Part shown: positions 42,520 through 55,412 of the stretch, piece by piece
Layout: every line of letters begins with the position of its first letter
How positions within the stretch are numbered: the stretch's first letter is position 1
DNA from: Nemania diffusa
Taxonomy: Eukaryota; Ascomycota; Sordariomycetes; Xylariales; Xylariaceae
Assembly: GCA_038501195.1 (NCBI GenBank)
Contig: JBBPUQ010000011.1
Location: 1 to 64,000, forward strand
DNA: 64,000 nucleotides
Reading direction: 5' to 3'
Program-made: the position numbers and the translations under genes
Notes under the pieces: model-generated
What the model was told of the DNA's origin: nothing
Seen by the model: only the letters and a program-made list of their open reading frames with translations
Database searches by the model: none

Positions 42520-43559
42520 TTATTAATATTATATTATTTTTTAATTTTAATAAATATATAATATATATTAAAACATTTAAAGTTAAAAAAATTATTAAAA
42601 TTAAATAAAAGTTTAATATATTAATTTAATTTTTTTTATTAATACTAAAAAATATAATATAGCTTATTAAAATATTTCTTTATAATAAAAAAAATAAATT
42701 TTTAATAAAAAAATATAAATTTTTAACAAATAGTAATAATAAAATATTTAAAAGTTATATTTTAAATTGTTTTAATTAGTTATATATTAAAACTTGCTTT
42801 TTTTTTATTTTTAAAAAAAATATAATTATATAACTAAATTTAAATAAGTTTTTATAACAAAAAAAATAAATTTTTAATAAAAAAGTATAAATTTTTAATA
42901 AATAGTAATAATAAAATATTTAAAAGTTATATTTTAAACTGCTTTAACTAATTATATATTAAAACTTGCTTTTTTTTTATTTTTTAAACAAATATAATTA
43001 TATAACTAAATCTAAATAGTTTTTATAATAAAAAAAATAAGCTTTTAATAAAAAAATATAATTTTTAATAAATAATAATAATAAAATATTTACAAGCTAT
43101 ATTTTAAATTATTTTAACTAGTTATATATTAAAATTTGCTTTTTTTTATTTTTTAAAAAAATATAATTATATAATTAAATTTAAATAAATTTTTATATTA
43201 AAATTTAGCTTTTATATATTAATTAAATTTTTATAAACTTATAAATATTTTATTAAATAAATAAAAATTATTATAAAAAAGTAAATTATTATATATTTTA
43301 TAAAATTGTTTTTTTTTATTTAAATATTATTAATAGTTAATATATTATATATTTTAAATATATTTATATATTTTTTAATATATATAATTAAAGCTTAGTT
43401 ATATTAAAAATATAATAATATATTATATAATTATTTAAATTTATTTTTTATTAAAAACTAAAAATTACTTTAGTTAAAACAACACTATTTTTTGTTTAAT
43501 TTTTATCGGATTTTTATTTGTAAATAAAACAAATTATTTAAACTTTTTTTTTTTTTTTT

Positions 43560-43780
43560 TTTTTAGCTATAATTATTTGTTTAGTTTTTTTTTTAGTTTT
43601 TTTAGCAGTTTTTTTTTCTATTTTTGTTTTAGCTTTTTTTTTAGCTTTTTTTGCTTTTGTTTTAGCTTTTTTTTTAGTTTTTTCAATTTTAGCATTTGTT
43701 TTTTTTTATATTAACTTTACTTTTTCGATTTTTTTTTCTTTAAAGTTTATATTTTTTTTAAACTTAGTTTTTGCTTTTTA
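43560..43780 (-). pseudogene. Fossil Lys/Ala-rich reading frame (copy 2)
   Basis: Counterpart of 9378-9596. On the minus strand it reads a Lys-rich series with Ala largely turned to Thr (GCN to ACN by G-to-A). It reads through the position where copy 1 has a stop (CAA here, TAA there) but carries its own in-frame TAA upstream. Neither copy could make the full protein. Confidence 0.42.
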
Positions 43781-45781
43781 AATAATAATAAAAACATTTT
43801 ATAGTACTTTTTTAAACTTGCAATTATTTAAGTTTTATTTAAAACAATTTGTTAAAAAAGCTAACTTTAAAATTATAATAAATAATATAAAATTAAAGTT
43901 ATTAAAATTAATAATAAATTATATAATATTTATAATAAAGTTAAGTTTATTATAATTATTTAAATAATAATAATTTATTAAGTTGTTAAATATAAAACAA
44001 ATTATAAAAAATAATATATTAGTAATTTTAACTATATATTTTTTATTAATAAAAACTAAAAAAATAAAAACTTTTAAAATATAATAAGTAATAAACTAGT
44101 TATAAAAATAACAAATAATTTTATATATAATTAAAATATTTATTTTTTTACAAATTTTTTTATTAATTTTATTTTTTATAACAAATTAACAAAAAAACTT
44201 TTATTATATAATTATTTTATATTATTTAAATATAGTTTTAAATATAATAATAATTATTTAGTTTATAAAGTATTTTTATTTAATTTTAACTAGTTTGTTT
44301 AAAATTTAATTTAAATTATTTATATTTTATAAAATTAAAAAAACAAAGCTGTAGCAATAATAAAAATATAAATTAATACTTATTTTTGCAATATATATAT
44401 TACAAATTAAAACATTTATAATTAATATAAAATTATTAAATGTAAATATAATATTAATTTATTTTTTAGTTATATAATAAAATACAATTATAAAAATATT
44501 TAAATCAAATAAATTAAATAAAATATATAATTTTTTATTATTAAATAGTTAATATTATTAAATAAATAAAATAGTTTATATAATAAATATTAAAACTAAA
44601 TAAAACTTTTATTAAAAAATAAAATATATAGCTAAATAATATATTTTATTTTTTAATTTTACAACTATAGTATATTTATTTATTTAGTTTAAAAACAAAA
44701 TATTTAAATATATTAAATATTTTATTTTTAATTTTTTTTTTAATATATTATAGCAAAATAAAATATAACAAAAAACAATTTATTGTTATAACTATAGTAA
44801 ATTTATTATAATAACTATTTAAAGCAACAAACCTTTTTTATTTTTAAACTTATATATATAGTCGAAAATTTAAATAATAAAATAAGTTATAAATAAACTT
44901 TATTTAATTATATATTAAAATTAATTAATATAATTAGTAAAAAAAATAACGTAGTAATTTTTTTTTGTTTTTTTAAAAATATAATTAATACTATTGTTAT
45001 TAATATTTACAATTAATTCATAAATTTTTTAAATATTTATTACAACAAAAAGTAATATTAGTTGCTTTTTTTTATTAAAATTGCTATTTTTATTAAATAT
45101 ATTATTTTTATTACTTTTGTTATTTTTACTGCTTTTATTATTTTTGCTATTTTTATTGTTTTAGTTATTATTGTTTTTGTTATAACTATTATTTTATAAA
45201 AAAGCTTTATATTTTTTTTTTTTTTTTTTTTTAAATATAAAGTTTAATTATTTTTAAAATATAATATTTTTTTATTATTTAAATTTAAAACTAAAATATC
45301 AAGCTTTTTTTAAACTTTAAAATTAAATATAGCAAAATTTTTTTTATTTTAAATGTAGTTTTGTTTTTTTGTTTTTTTTTCTAGATTTTTTATTTATAAA
45401 ATTTTTAAATATTATATATAAACATTTTTAATAACGTTTAAACTAAAAATTATATATGTTTTATTTAATAATATTTAAAACAATTTATATTATAATAAAC
45501 TTTATATTAAAAATATTATTATTAAAAAAAATCTAGTTTTTATTAAAGTTTATAATTTTTATATTTATATTTTAATATAAAAAAACTTATTAATAAATAA
45601 TATTTATTATAATATAGCAGAAATTAAAACTTTAATTATATTATTTTATAATTATTTAAAAAAATATAAGCAAAAATATTTATTAGCAATAGTTGTTTTT
45701 AAAATAAATTAAAATAAACTTAAATTTAAATAATAAAACATTAAAATTTTTTAGTTTTTTAAAAAAAAATTTAAAAAAAAG

Positions 45782-45988
45782 TTATATAAATAAATATTTA
45801 ATACTGTTTATATTAATATATAAAATATAATTAAACAAATTATAAAAATTTAATATATTTTTATATAGTTTTAATTTATTATAACAAAACAATAAATATA
45901 AAATTTTTAGTAGTTTTAAAAACTTTAAATAAAAATATTTTAATATGTTATAAAAATAATTTATTAATAATATTACTAAATAAAACAA
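45782..45988 (-). pseudogene. Decayed reading frame of unknown origin (copy 2)
   Basis: A 68-codon frame matching the first part of the 101-codon frame at 11573-11878 and stopped early by a TAA. Family unknown. Confidence 0.3.
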
Positions 45989-48900
45989 AATAATATTATA
46001 TTAAATAAAAGCAATTATTTAATATATAATATTTTAAAAGTTTTTAGTTATATAAGCTTTATTAACAATTAACAAACTAAAACAATATTATTTTAAAATA
46101 AAAATAATATCGATTTTACTTTTTTTTTTTAACTTTATTTATTTTTTAAAACTTTTTTTTATTAAAATTTGCTTTATTAAACTTATTTTAAACTTAAATT
46201 TAATAAAATTATTATTATTAAATAAACTAAATTTTTTTTATTTTAATTAAATAAAATTTTTAATAAATTATAAAATTTTTATAATATAATAATTAAAAAA
46301 TGTTTATATAAATATTATAATAACTATTTAGCTAGTTTAAAAATAGTTAATATAAATAAATTTAATAAAAATATTAAAATAAAATATTTATAAATATAAA
46401 CAAAATATTTTATTTTTAAAAAAAATTGTTTATTTTATAATTTTTTTTATTAATAATTGTTATTATTTTTTTTAAATTTTATTAGTTTAAAGTTTAACTT
46501 TTTTTTATATAATTATATTTAATTTTGTTTTTTTTATATATAAAAAAAATTTTAAATATATTTTTAAAAAACTTTTATAAATATTAAAAAGTTTAAATTA
46601 TTATAAAAAATATAATAAAAACTAAATAAAAATAATACTTTAATAAACTTTTTATTTGTTTAATTTTTATTTTTAAAATATAATAAGCTATTATTTTATT
46701 ATAAATAATAGTTTTGTTAATTTTATATTTATTTACAAAAAAAGCAAAATATAAAAATATTAACATTTTATTTAAAAGTTTTATTATATTTATTAAAAAA
46801 AAAAAAATTAATAATAAACTATAAAATTAAAAAACAAAATATATTTAAATAGTTAAATATTTTATTTTTTAAATAAAATAAAATTATATTTATTAATAAA
46901 TTAATAAAATTAATAAATAGCTTTATTATTTAAAGCTATTTTTATATTTTTTTAGTTAATTTTAAAATAACAAATAATATTTTAAACTAAAAGCGACTTT
47001 TTTATAAAACTATTAGTTATTAATTAATTAATAGCAATATATTTTTATTTTTAAATTTTTGCTTTTTTAATTATTTTTATAACTAAAACAGCATTATTAT
47101 TACTAGTTTTATTTTTAAGCTTATTTTTTACAACTTTAAAAATTTGCTAAATTATATTTTATTTAATTAAATTTTTTAGTTTATTTTTATTATTAATAAA
47201 AATAATTGCTTTAATTTTAATACTTTTTTTATTTTATATTAATAATTTAAAATTGCTAATAATATTTTAACTAATTAAAACTTTTGTTTAATTACAAATA
47301 TATTTATAGTTTATAATATTTAAATATAGTAATTTTTGTAAACTTTTTATTACAAACAATAATAACATTTGTTTTTAAATAATAAACAGTTAAAACAAGA
47401 TTTTTTATTTTTTTCAAAAACTTTAAAATTTGTAAAAATTAATAAAAGCATTATTTATTAGTTTTTTCAAATAGTTTATTATATAATATTTTTTATAGTT
47501 TTTTTGTTTTATATATTACAATTTAATAGCTATATTTGCTTTAATTATAAATTTAAAACTAGCTAATATATTTTTAGCTATATTATTAATAATAAGTTTA
47601 TTAGTGTTTATTTTAAAAATAGTATATATAATTTTATTAATAATAATAAAAAAAATAATAATGTTTTTGTTTATATATTACTATTTATAATAAAAATTAC
47701 TGCTTAGTTTATATTAGTAAAATTAATAATAAACTATTGCAGCTAATACTTAATACTAGTTTTTTATAGCAAAGTTAAAAATTATAAAGTAATTATTGCT
47801 ACTACAAATATAAAAATAGTTAAAAAATATAAAAAGTAAGTTTTTTGCTGCTATTACTATTATATAACTAATAATAAATAATAAATAATTTTTATTAATT
47901 AATTTAATATTTATATTAAAAAAACTAAATATATTATTTATTATTTATTAAGTTATTATATTATAAATTTAGTTAATATTTATTAATAGCTATAGTTTAT
48001 TATTTATAAAGTTTAAAAATATAACAACTTTAAATATTTTTATATTTATATAAATATTGCAATAGTTATAATATAGTTTTAATATAATTAATACTATAAA
48101 AAAGTTAAAAATAAAAAGTAATAATAGTTAAAAAATAAAATATATAAAAAATTAAATATTTTATTTTTTAACTTTATATAAATAAAATATATAAAAAAAA
48201 ATTACATATTATATATATTAATAAAAAAATAAAACATATTTATATTTATAAAATAAAACTAATAAATAAAAAATTTACTTTATAATTTATAACAAGTTAT
48301 ATTATAAACTTTAATATTATATATTTATATATTTTTTATTTTGTTATAATTATAAATAATTTATATTTATATTGTTTTTATAATTAATAATATTTTAATT
48401 AATAAAACTTTAGTTTTATTATAAAAAAAATATTAAATTAATTAAAAGTTATTTAAATAAATAGCAAAAAGTTTTTATATATTTTTATTATAAAAAATTA
48501 ATAATAACTTAACTATTTTATAAATATATTAATATATATATATAGTAAAAAATAAAACATATAGTAAAAAAAAACTTAAAAAATAAAATATTTAAAAAAA
48601 CAAACAAATACTTTTAATAAAAAAAAATATAAAAAAAAAAAAAGTAAATATTTTTAAAAAAAAAAGTTATAAAAAATAAAAAAATAAAAAAAAATAAAAT
48701 AAAAAAATAAATAAATATAAAATATTTTGTTTTTTAATTTTTTAATTAAAGCTAAAAATATTTAAATATTAAAATAACTATATATTAAATATTTTATTTT
48801 TTAATAAATTATTTAAATAATAAAATAACTATATATTAAATATTTTGTTTTTAATATATATAATTAAATATAAAAAAATAAAAAATAATAATAAATAATA

Positions 48901-49184
48901 ATTATTAATAATTAATTAAATATTAACTATTAATACTATAAACTTATAATATATTTTAAAAAAATTTAATAATTTATTTAATTAAATATAAAAGCTATTA
49001 TAACTAAAAATTTATATATATATAATAAATTTAATATATATAAATAAATAAATTTATAACTATTTATTATTTAATAATATATTAATTTATTGTTATAAAT
49101 ATATAACTATATTATTAAATAATAACTAGTTTATATATTAAATATATTATTTAATATTTAATTAAATAAATAATAAAAAAATAA

Positions 49185-49430
49185 AAAAAAGTAAAAAATA
49201 CAATATAATATTTAGTATTTTTATTAAATATATAGTTAAAAAATAAAAAAGTGCAGAAAATATAATATTAAATTTATTATTTTTATTAAATATATAATTA
49301 AAAAGTAAAAAAAAGCAAAAAATGCAACACAATATTTAGTGTTTTTATTAAATATATAGTAAAAAAGTAAAAAAACGCAAAAAGTATAATATAATATTTA
49401 ATATTTTAATTAAATATATATAGTTGATAT
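49185..49430. repeat. ~63-bp minisatellite, four units (array 3)
   Basis: Same minisatellite as 15085-15460 within the duplicated segment, with two fewer units and the same distinctive final unit (TTTAATATTTTAATTAAATA). Confidence 0.8.
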
Positions 49431-49507
49431 AAAAAAAATAAAACAAAATTTTAATTAAATTAAACAAATGTTTAAAATTAACTTTAATTTATAACTTGTT
49501 ACAATTA

Positions 49508-51459
49508 AATTTATATAAAAAATTAAAAATAAAACAATTAAACTATATAAAAAGTTTAAATTAATTATATAAAATTATAAAAATAATAATAAAGTTTAAA
49601 TTTTTATATAAATATTAATAATTTAATATATAAATTAATAATTTATTATAACTTTAAAATTATTATTAATTTAAAACTATAATATATATATAAAATTATA
49701 AAATATTTTTTAAATATATATATAGTTATATAATAAATTAAACTAAAAAATTTATATATATTTATTAAAAAAATTAAAAAATAAATATTTAATAAATATT
49801 ATATTTTAAATTATATAACTATTATATAAATTAATTAAATTAAAATTATATTAATATAAAATTTATTATAAATATTATTATTAAAAATTAAATATAAAAA
49901 TATTTATATATAATTTATATTTATTATATATTAAAAAAAAACTTAATAAATTTGTAATTATAAGATTTTAAACAGATAATATTTTTAATATTATATTTAA
50001 AAAATTTTTATATAAAAAAAAAACTAAATTATTATTTTAAACAAAATTAAAAGCAAAATTAATACTTAAATACTTTATTAAATTTAATAAAAATAAAATT
50101 TAAATAAATAAATAAAATTTTTTTTTATTTAATAAAAATAAACTAAATAACTATATATTATTAACTTTTATATAAAAAATTATTTATAACAATATATTGC
50201 TTAATAAGTTTAAAATATATATATTATATTAATATATTAATTAAAAATATTATATAATTTATTAATTGCTATATAAATTTAAAAACTATTAAAAAACAAC
50301 GTTAATATATTAAATATATAAATATAATAATAAATTAATAATATATAATAAAAATTACATTATATATTATTAAATTTTAATTATATCAAAATCTTTATTT
50401 TTATTAACAAAATATTTATAAATAATAAAAATTTAAGTTTTTAAATTAAATTTATAATTATATTAGTTAATAAAAGTTATATAAAAAATATTTTTATAAT
50501 TAAAAACAATATTATTTATTAAAATTTAATTAAATATAAATAAATTATATATAATATATTAACAAATAAATTATATAATATAGTTAATAGATTTAATTAT
50601 ATTATTATATTTAATATAACTTTTTAGAAAATTATTTATATAATAAAACTATTAATTATATTATTAGTTATATATATCGATTTTAAATTTTTATATAAAT
50701 ATTTAGTTAAATTAAAAATTATATAAAAAAAGCGACTTATAATCGATATTATATTACTTTAAAAAATATATAAAAATTATAAAATTATAAAAATATATTA
50801 AATCAATAGTAAAAATAACTTAGTAAATATTTATATAAAAAAAATATTTAATTAAATATTAAAAAAACTAATTAATATAAATAAACTAGTTATATAAATA
50901 AAAATATATATAAATTAATTAAACAATAAAAAAAATAATAAAAAATTAATTAATATTAAAACTAAAATTATTACATAAAAAAAAAAATTTTTAATATTAA
51001 ACTAATAATTTAATAAAATTTATATATATATATTAAATATATATAACTAAGATTTAAATTAGAACTTTTATTAAATAATTAAATAAATAAAAAATACTAA
51101 AACTTATTAAAATTTATAAAACTTTAAAACTTAAAAACAAACTTTAAACTTTACAAATTACTCCAAATCCTTTTATATACATACATATAAAAAGTTCTAC
51201 CAACAAATTTTATAATTAATTTTATAATTTAAATATTTAATATAATTAAAATTTTATTAAAAATACTATTAAAACAAAATATATAATATATATATAATAT
51301 ATTTTAAAAAATTAATTATAGCTATAAAAAATCATTTTTAAAAATTTAAAATAATAATAATAATAATTTAATAAAATAATTAAAATAATATTAAAATAAC
51401 AAAACTATTATAAATATTATATAATAACTTAATTAATTAATACTAAAAACATCGACTTC
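49508..51459. other. AT-rich DNA without a supportable gene
   Basis: Low-complexity A/T DNA with rare C/G and no clear tandem or inverted structure. A slightly more mixed patch near 51130-51210 (ACTCCAAATCC, ATACATACATA) precedes the boundary. Nothing coding is visible. Confidence 0.6.
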
Positions 51460-51597
51460 TATAGTACTATATATTTTTTCTGTAAAGAACTATTCTTCTG
51501 CTAACTAATAAATAAAAAAAAGAAAAATCTAGGGTCTCGCTGACCTAATCAACGCAACCCCCTGCAACAGTGCAACCCACACCGTCTCACTATACAG
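51460..51597. other. Sharp boundary between AT-rich block and genic DNA
   Basis: Within about 80 bp the sequence passes from A/T-only runs to ordinary composition (AAATCTAGGGTCTCGCTGAC). A branch-like CTAAC near 51500, a pyrimidine-rich stretch and CACTATACAG ending at 51597 look like the 3' part of an intron feeding the next exon. Confidence 0.55.
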
Positions 51598-53499
51598 CGC
51601 TCCGTGGATAGACTCGAGCGAATAGGCGTCATTATCCGTCGTTCATCTACTTCTGGACTGCATCGTAGAGTGTTAAATTTCTCGAAATCGAAAGCACGTC
51701 TCTCATACGACAGACTGTCGTTTGAAATTATAAAGTCAATGTATCCTAGTGCCCCTGAAAGCTTACAAGTCATTTTAAGCCGTTCGATTTTCTTGCGCTA
51801 TGCAAGATTACGATACAAGTCAGAACACCAGAAAAAGCTCGCGCAAGACCAGGAGGACTTGAAGGCGGGTGAACCTGATTCTACCGAATCAGAAAGCGAA
51901 AAAGTGGCCAATAATGCTCCCAAGCACAACAAACAATTCACAACTAATGAACAGCCTATTATTCCCAGAGATAATATTAACAAATTCGAGGAGAAAGTCA
52001 TTCCATGCAATAAACCGCAACCCATTTCGGAGACATCACCATCTACGTTGAAAGAGACAGTATTAAAATGGCCGCCAGCTCCAAGCAAAAAAACATCGTC
52101 TATTCTACCTCGTGGGTTCAATTATCCGAAACCTCCCAGAAAAGAATATGTGAAAGATCTTAGACGATGCGATTGGTGTTTTGAAAGCTATGCCGCAATG
52201 CAATTCGAAGACACCAAATGGTGGAGGTATGTCGGGCGCTGAAACTGCATTTGCAAGCTTAAAGTCTAATTACAATAGCACAGGCGCCATGTCGACAAAG
52301 ATTTGACGCCATATTTGTGTATTTTCGAAGATTGTGACCAGATCACCTATCAGTTCTCTACATATGATGACTGGATAGCGCACATGGACGAATACCACTC
52401 CACAAGCTGGGCAAGAAACGCGCACACCCAAACGTGGGTGTGTGACATTGAACACTCTGAGCAGAAGTCATTTCAAAGTCGACAGCTGTTGAAAGAACAT
52501 ATGAATAAATTTCACGGAGACTTTTACACAGCGATGCAAATCGAGGCACTTGCTGAGGAAAGTATAGTGCAAACCACTAGGCCTACTGGGGAATGTCCGA
52601 TTTGCTGCTTTAATATTCAAGTCGATTCGATTAACAACCCAAGCGGTAAACCGGAAGAGCCGCGACCAAACCTGACGAAAAATCGAAAAGCCAGCCCGAA
52701 AGGAAAAAAGATTGTTAGATTTGATGCATTACCATCGAATGGGTCTACAGCAACTCGATCCTCAAGTGCGGATCGCGACGAGAGAGATCTAGAACAAGAG
52801 AGCTACGATCCAAATAGAGTACATGTTGCTATACACATAGCAAAGCACCTCCAAAGTATCAGTTTCTTGTCACTTCGACTAATCGCATTAGATAAATACG
52901 CCGACATTGAGATTGACGATGATAATGGTAGCCTACACAGCCCGACCGCTATTAGTACGAGTTCAACAGCTGGTACCGACACTAGTAGTAGAGATGAATT
53001 ATGGGATGGAGACTTGGAGCTTCAAGCAGGGCCTCACCGCGATGCTGTTTTACTGTCTTACCATTATAACAAATTTTGGTCGGAGGACCTGGTATCTGCA
53101 CATGAAATAGAGACGGTGTCTCGACGCGCGTCTTACGGCTCGGTGGTGCCACCCACCTCTGTAGCTTCTATAGAACAGCTAGACATCGATGGAGATATGC
53201 TTGCGGGAATAGGGGACGGCTTACGAATTAAGCCACGTCGGCGCCCAATTGACTGGAGGATAGAAGATGCTCTACTGGCGCACCCTGGACCTTCCCAGGT
53301 AAATATAGCACCAGATGGTATGGGTACAGATGATCGCTCAAGCGCCAGAATTAGACAAGATGAATCGGCCCTTGGAAAAGCCGAGCAGCTGTCGTCTCTA
53401 AGATCTAAGAAATTAGAAGGAAGGGGAGACAGCTGGGACATCAACTCATGGCTTCAAGACACAGCAACAGATGAGGCGGATGAATCGGGCACCGGCTGA
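51598..53499 (+). CDS. Degenerate C2H2 zinc-finger protein, 5' end missing
   Basis: Two exons are visible: 51598-52226 and 52284-53499. The 57-bp intron (GTATGT donor, CTAAT branch-like site, CACAG acceptor) splits an Arg codon. Counting from 51604 gives 612 residues. Finger-like motifs lie near residues 189-210 (CDWC...RRH), 220-246 (C-x4-C-x15-H-x4-H, a proper C2H2 spacing) and 261-285 (one Cys, then H-x4-H). A later CPIC and an HIAKHLQSISFLSLRL helix are typical of a large uncharacterised fungal family. The Arg/Ser-rich start (RLERIGVIIRRSS) normally lies inside that family, not at its beginning, yet no in-frame ATG precedes residue 46 (51739). The missing first exons would fall in the AT block, so the gene is probably truncated; use of the ATG at 51739 is the alternative. 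Function unknown; nucleic-acid or protein binding is inferred from the fingers. Confidence 0.7.
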
Positions 53500-54034
53500 G
53501 TTCCCGTACAGAAAGCTCGGTTGGAGGACCTAGATAGGCGGTGCCAAAATGTTGGACAGGCGCCGCTTAGAAGTAATGAATGCGATAAATATAGGCTGCG
53601 GGAAGGTACATGATTATCAAGGAGTATCTAGAAATGCGAAGGCTTCTATGGCAGAGAGAAAAGGCCCAAATAACCCTTAAGACACTAAGGAGGTACCGAT
53701 GTCGTAATGGTGTGCATTTCGTGCAAAACGCGAAAGTTGATCGTGGAGAAAAAACCAGGGCCTTAGGCTATCATAGAGAACACTCTCATATAGCCCTTAG
53801 TTGTACCTTCGTAACTCGGGGTAGAAAACCTCCCAAAAAGTAAAAACTAATTCTACAACCCTAACCCAGGATATCAAATCCAGACATCGAACAGGCCCCG
53901 AAATGGGAGTCAACGAGAGAGAAAAAGTGTTGAACATAACGGTACCTATGTTGAACTTTCAACGTTGAAAACCACCTAGAGTCGCAGATATACATGTAGG
54001 ACGGTTAGCCAGTTGATGATGTTTGGTGTACAGC
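53500..54034. other. Intergenic, no gene
   Basis: The two neighbouring genes converge here, so the stretch holds both 3' ends. A 77-codon frame (53610-53843) has no recognisable motif. A short imperfect inverted repeat (AGGGCCTTAGGCTA near 53758, TATAGCCCTTAG near 53792) is present. An ACAACCCTAACCC at 53855-53867 resembles the telomere unit but is too short to mean anything. Confidence 0.5.
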
Positions 54035-54871
54035 TCATACTGTGTGACGACTAGAAACAATCCACTTGACTGATTCCGCATGTTCGGTCAAGCATCCGAC
54101 TAAGACTACTTCTTCGTCTTCATTCTCAATTCCAACGTCGCGAATAAGTCGCAGCCCACAATCATCTAGATGTTTATTTATTGCATTACCATCGTCGGCT
54201 ACGGTGGCGCCTTTGATATAGGCCTTGAACTTCATAGTATCGTTGTCATACCAGATCTTGGTTGCGCGGTATGCGAGGATGAAAGAGTCGGATTCTTCGA
54301 CTGAGGTCAGTCGCGTAGATGCTGTATTTACGTCGACCTTAGGGCTGACGGCGACAATACTGGAGATAGGATCTGGCACTGTGAATTGAAACTTCGCCCC
54401 GTATCCTTTCTCTCTCGATGCAGACCAGGAAGCACCATGCGCAATTTTGAGGCCAGTGATCAGATATATCGGGGCTCGCTTTCTCGTGACTTGGAGGTAC
54501 GTTCGAACATTGGGAGACGCTACGATAGTAGAAACGAGCTCAGTCGATGGATGGAAAAAGACGGTCTCTAACTCGCGCGCAAAGATGGCAGTTTCGGTAT
54601 TGTTGAGGCGGGAGCCGCCTGTCTCGCCCGTGATGCCCGCCAGGCCGAGAAGACTGGCTAAAATACCGAATTCACCTTTTCGGATATTTTCGATTGTTGT
54701 TCGAAATCCGTGCTCTTTTAGAGTGTAAGTCTGCCCGAGGGGTATTTCTCCTTCCTTTAATTCATTAATAGGCTGGAGCAATTTGAGGTCCTCGACTACT
54801 GTTCTTAACCGAAGTGGTCCGTTTAGAGGGATCGAAAAGTTTGGAGCTCGACGATAAGTTGGTATTTCCAT
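54035..54871 (-). CDS. Uncharacterised fungal protein, TGLKIAHG family
   Basis: An uninterrupted 278-codon frame from ATG (54871) to TGA (54035). It opens with PLRLRTVVEDLK. Its centre holds APIYLITGLKIAHGASW (about residue 133-149), a block I have seen, by memory, conserved in many unnamed ascomycete proteins of 250-350 residues. There is no signal peptide, membrane segment or known catalytic motif. The C-terminal part is acidic (GIENEDEEVVLVG). It is divergent from the FunK1 kinase gene, with 541 bp between start codons that contain a duplicated promoter-like module. No introns are needed. Function unknown. The frame is clean and codon use is ordinary, so it is probably expressed. Confidence 0.75.
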   Translation of the reverse strand: MEIPTYRRAPNFSIPLNGPLRLRTVVEDLKLLQPINELKEGEIPLGQTYTLKEHGFRTTIENIRKGEFGILASLLGLAGITGETGGSRLNNTETAIFARELETVFFHPSTELVSTIVASPNVRTYLQVTRKRAPIYLITGLKIAHGASWSASREKGYGAKFQFTVPDPISSIVAVSPKVDVNTASTRLTSVEESDSFILAYRATKIWYDNDTMKFKAYIKGATVADDGNAINKHLDDCGLRLIRDVGIENEDEEVVLVGCLTEHAESVKWIVSSRHTV

Positions 54872-54978
54872 TATTAAAGGTTGTAATATAACTGTATATA
54901 GCCTTTTTGGGGTTTTTTCACTATACTGCGTATTAATCCAGATACTGCCTAGAGAAAAAACTTCCGCAAAAACCCCTT

Positions 54979-55173
54979 TAATCTGAGGGAATTGTTTAAC
55001 AAGCTCTGGTTAGACCACTGAATACCAAACACAGGACTTATATAATTGTCAGATTTGGTGCATGTGCTCTGGTGTTGTATTGGTCACCAGCTCTAATCTG
55101 AGGGAATTATCTGACAAGCTCCTTTTGGTAGGCTGCACGGACCACTCAATACTAGCCACACCGCTTATATAAT
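54979..55173. promoter_or_regulatory. Duplicated promoter-like module between divergent genes
   Basis: Two direct copies of about 75-80 bp start with TAATCTGAGGGAATT (near 54979 and 55093) and share AACAAGCTC/GACAAGCTC, GACCACT and AATAC blocks. Each ends with CTTATATAAT (55036 and 55164), a TATA-like element. They sit upstream of both the FunK1 gene and the minus-strand gene. A tandem promoter duplication is the simplest reading; a small repeat remnant is the alternative. Confidence 0.6.
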
Positions 55174-55412
55174 CAATACGCGCCTCCCACGCACAGGCCT
55201 CAGGCTCGTTAGGAGAGGCTCAAATTGCAGCCGGCTACAGCCAATAGGAATTACACAGGACCCGGAGATTAGCCAGTTGGACTTGGTTTAATGTTAAGCC
55301 ACAACAAGGCGGTGGTGTATGTGGCTGGAGCGCTTCGCATCCTATCTATGCCTCAGGCTTAGCACTTCGGCTAGTAGCGCGTCGTCTCGCGTCGGCAACT
55401 TAACCATCCGCC

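Larger units (their letters stand above)
42520..49507. repeat. ~7.0-kb duplicated AT-rich segment, copy 2
   Basis: Direct-orientation second copy of 8336-15541. It is shorter (for example four minisatellite units instead of six, and one of the short palindromes of the 10431-10624 cluster missing) and generally has fewer C/G bases, so it has decayed further. At some codons, however, it keeps the ancestral base where copy 1 has changed. Flanks on either side are unrelated to the subtelomeric array. Confidence 0.85.

Noticed and set aside
1..51460. Mitochondrial DNA insertion as the source of the AT-rich block
   Set aside because: No mitochondrial gene, rRNA or tRNA recognised. Copies of the repeats differ by C-to-T and G-to-A changes, which RIP explains.
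53855..53867. Interstitial telomere-like ACAACCCTAACCC
   Set aside because: Barely two units, expected by chance; no fusion point is implied.
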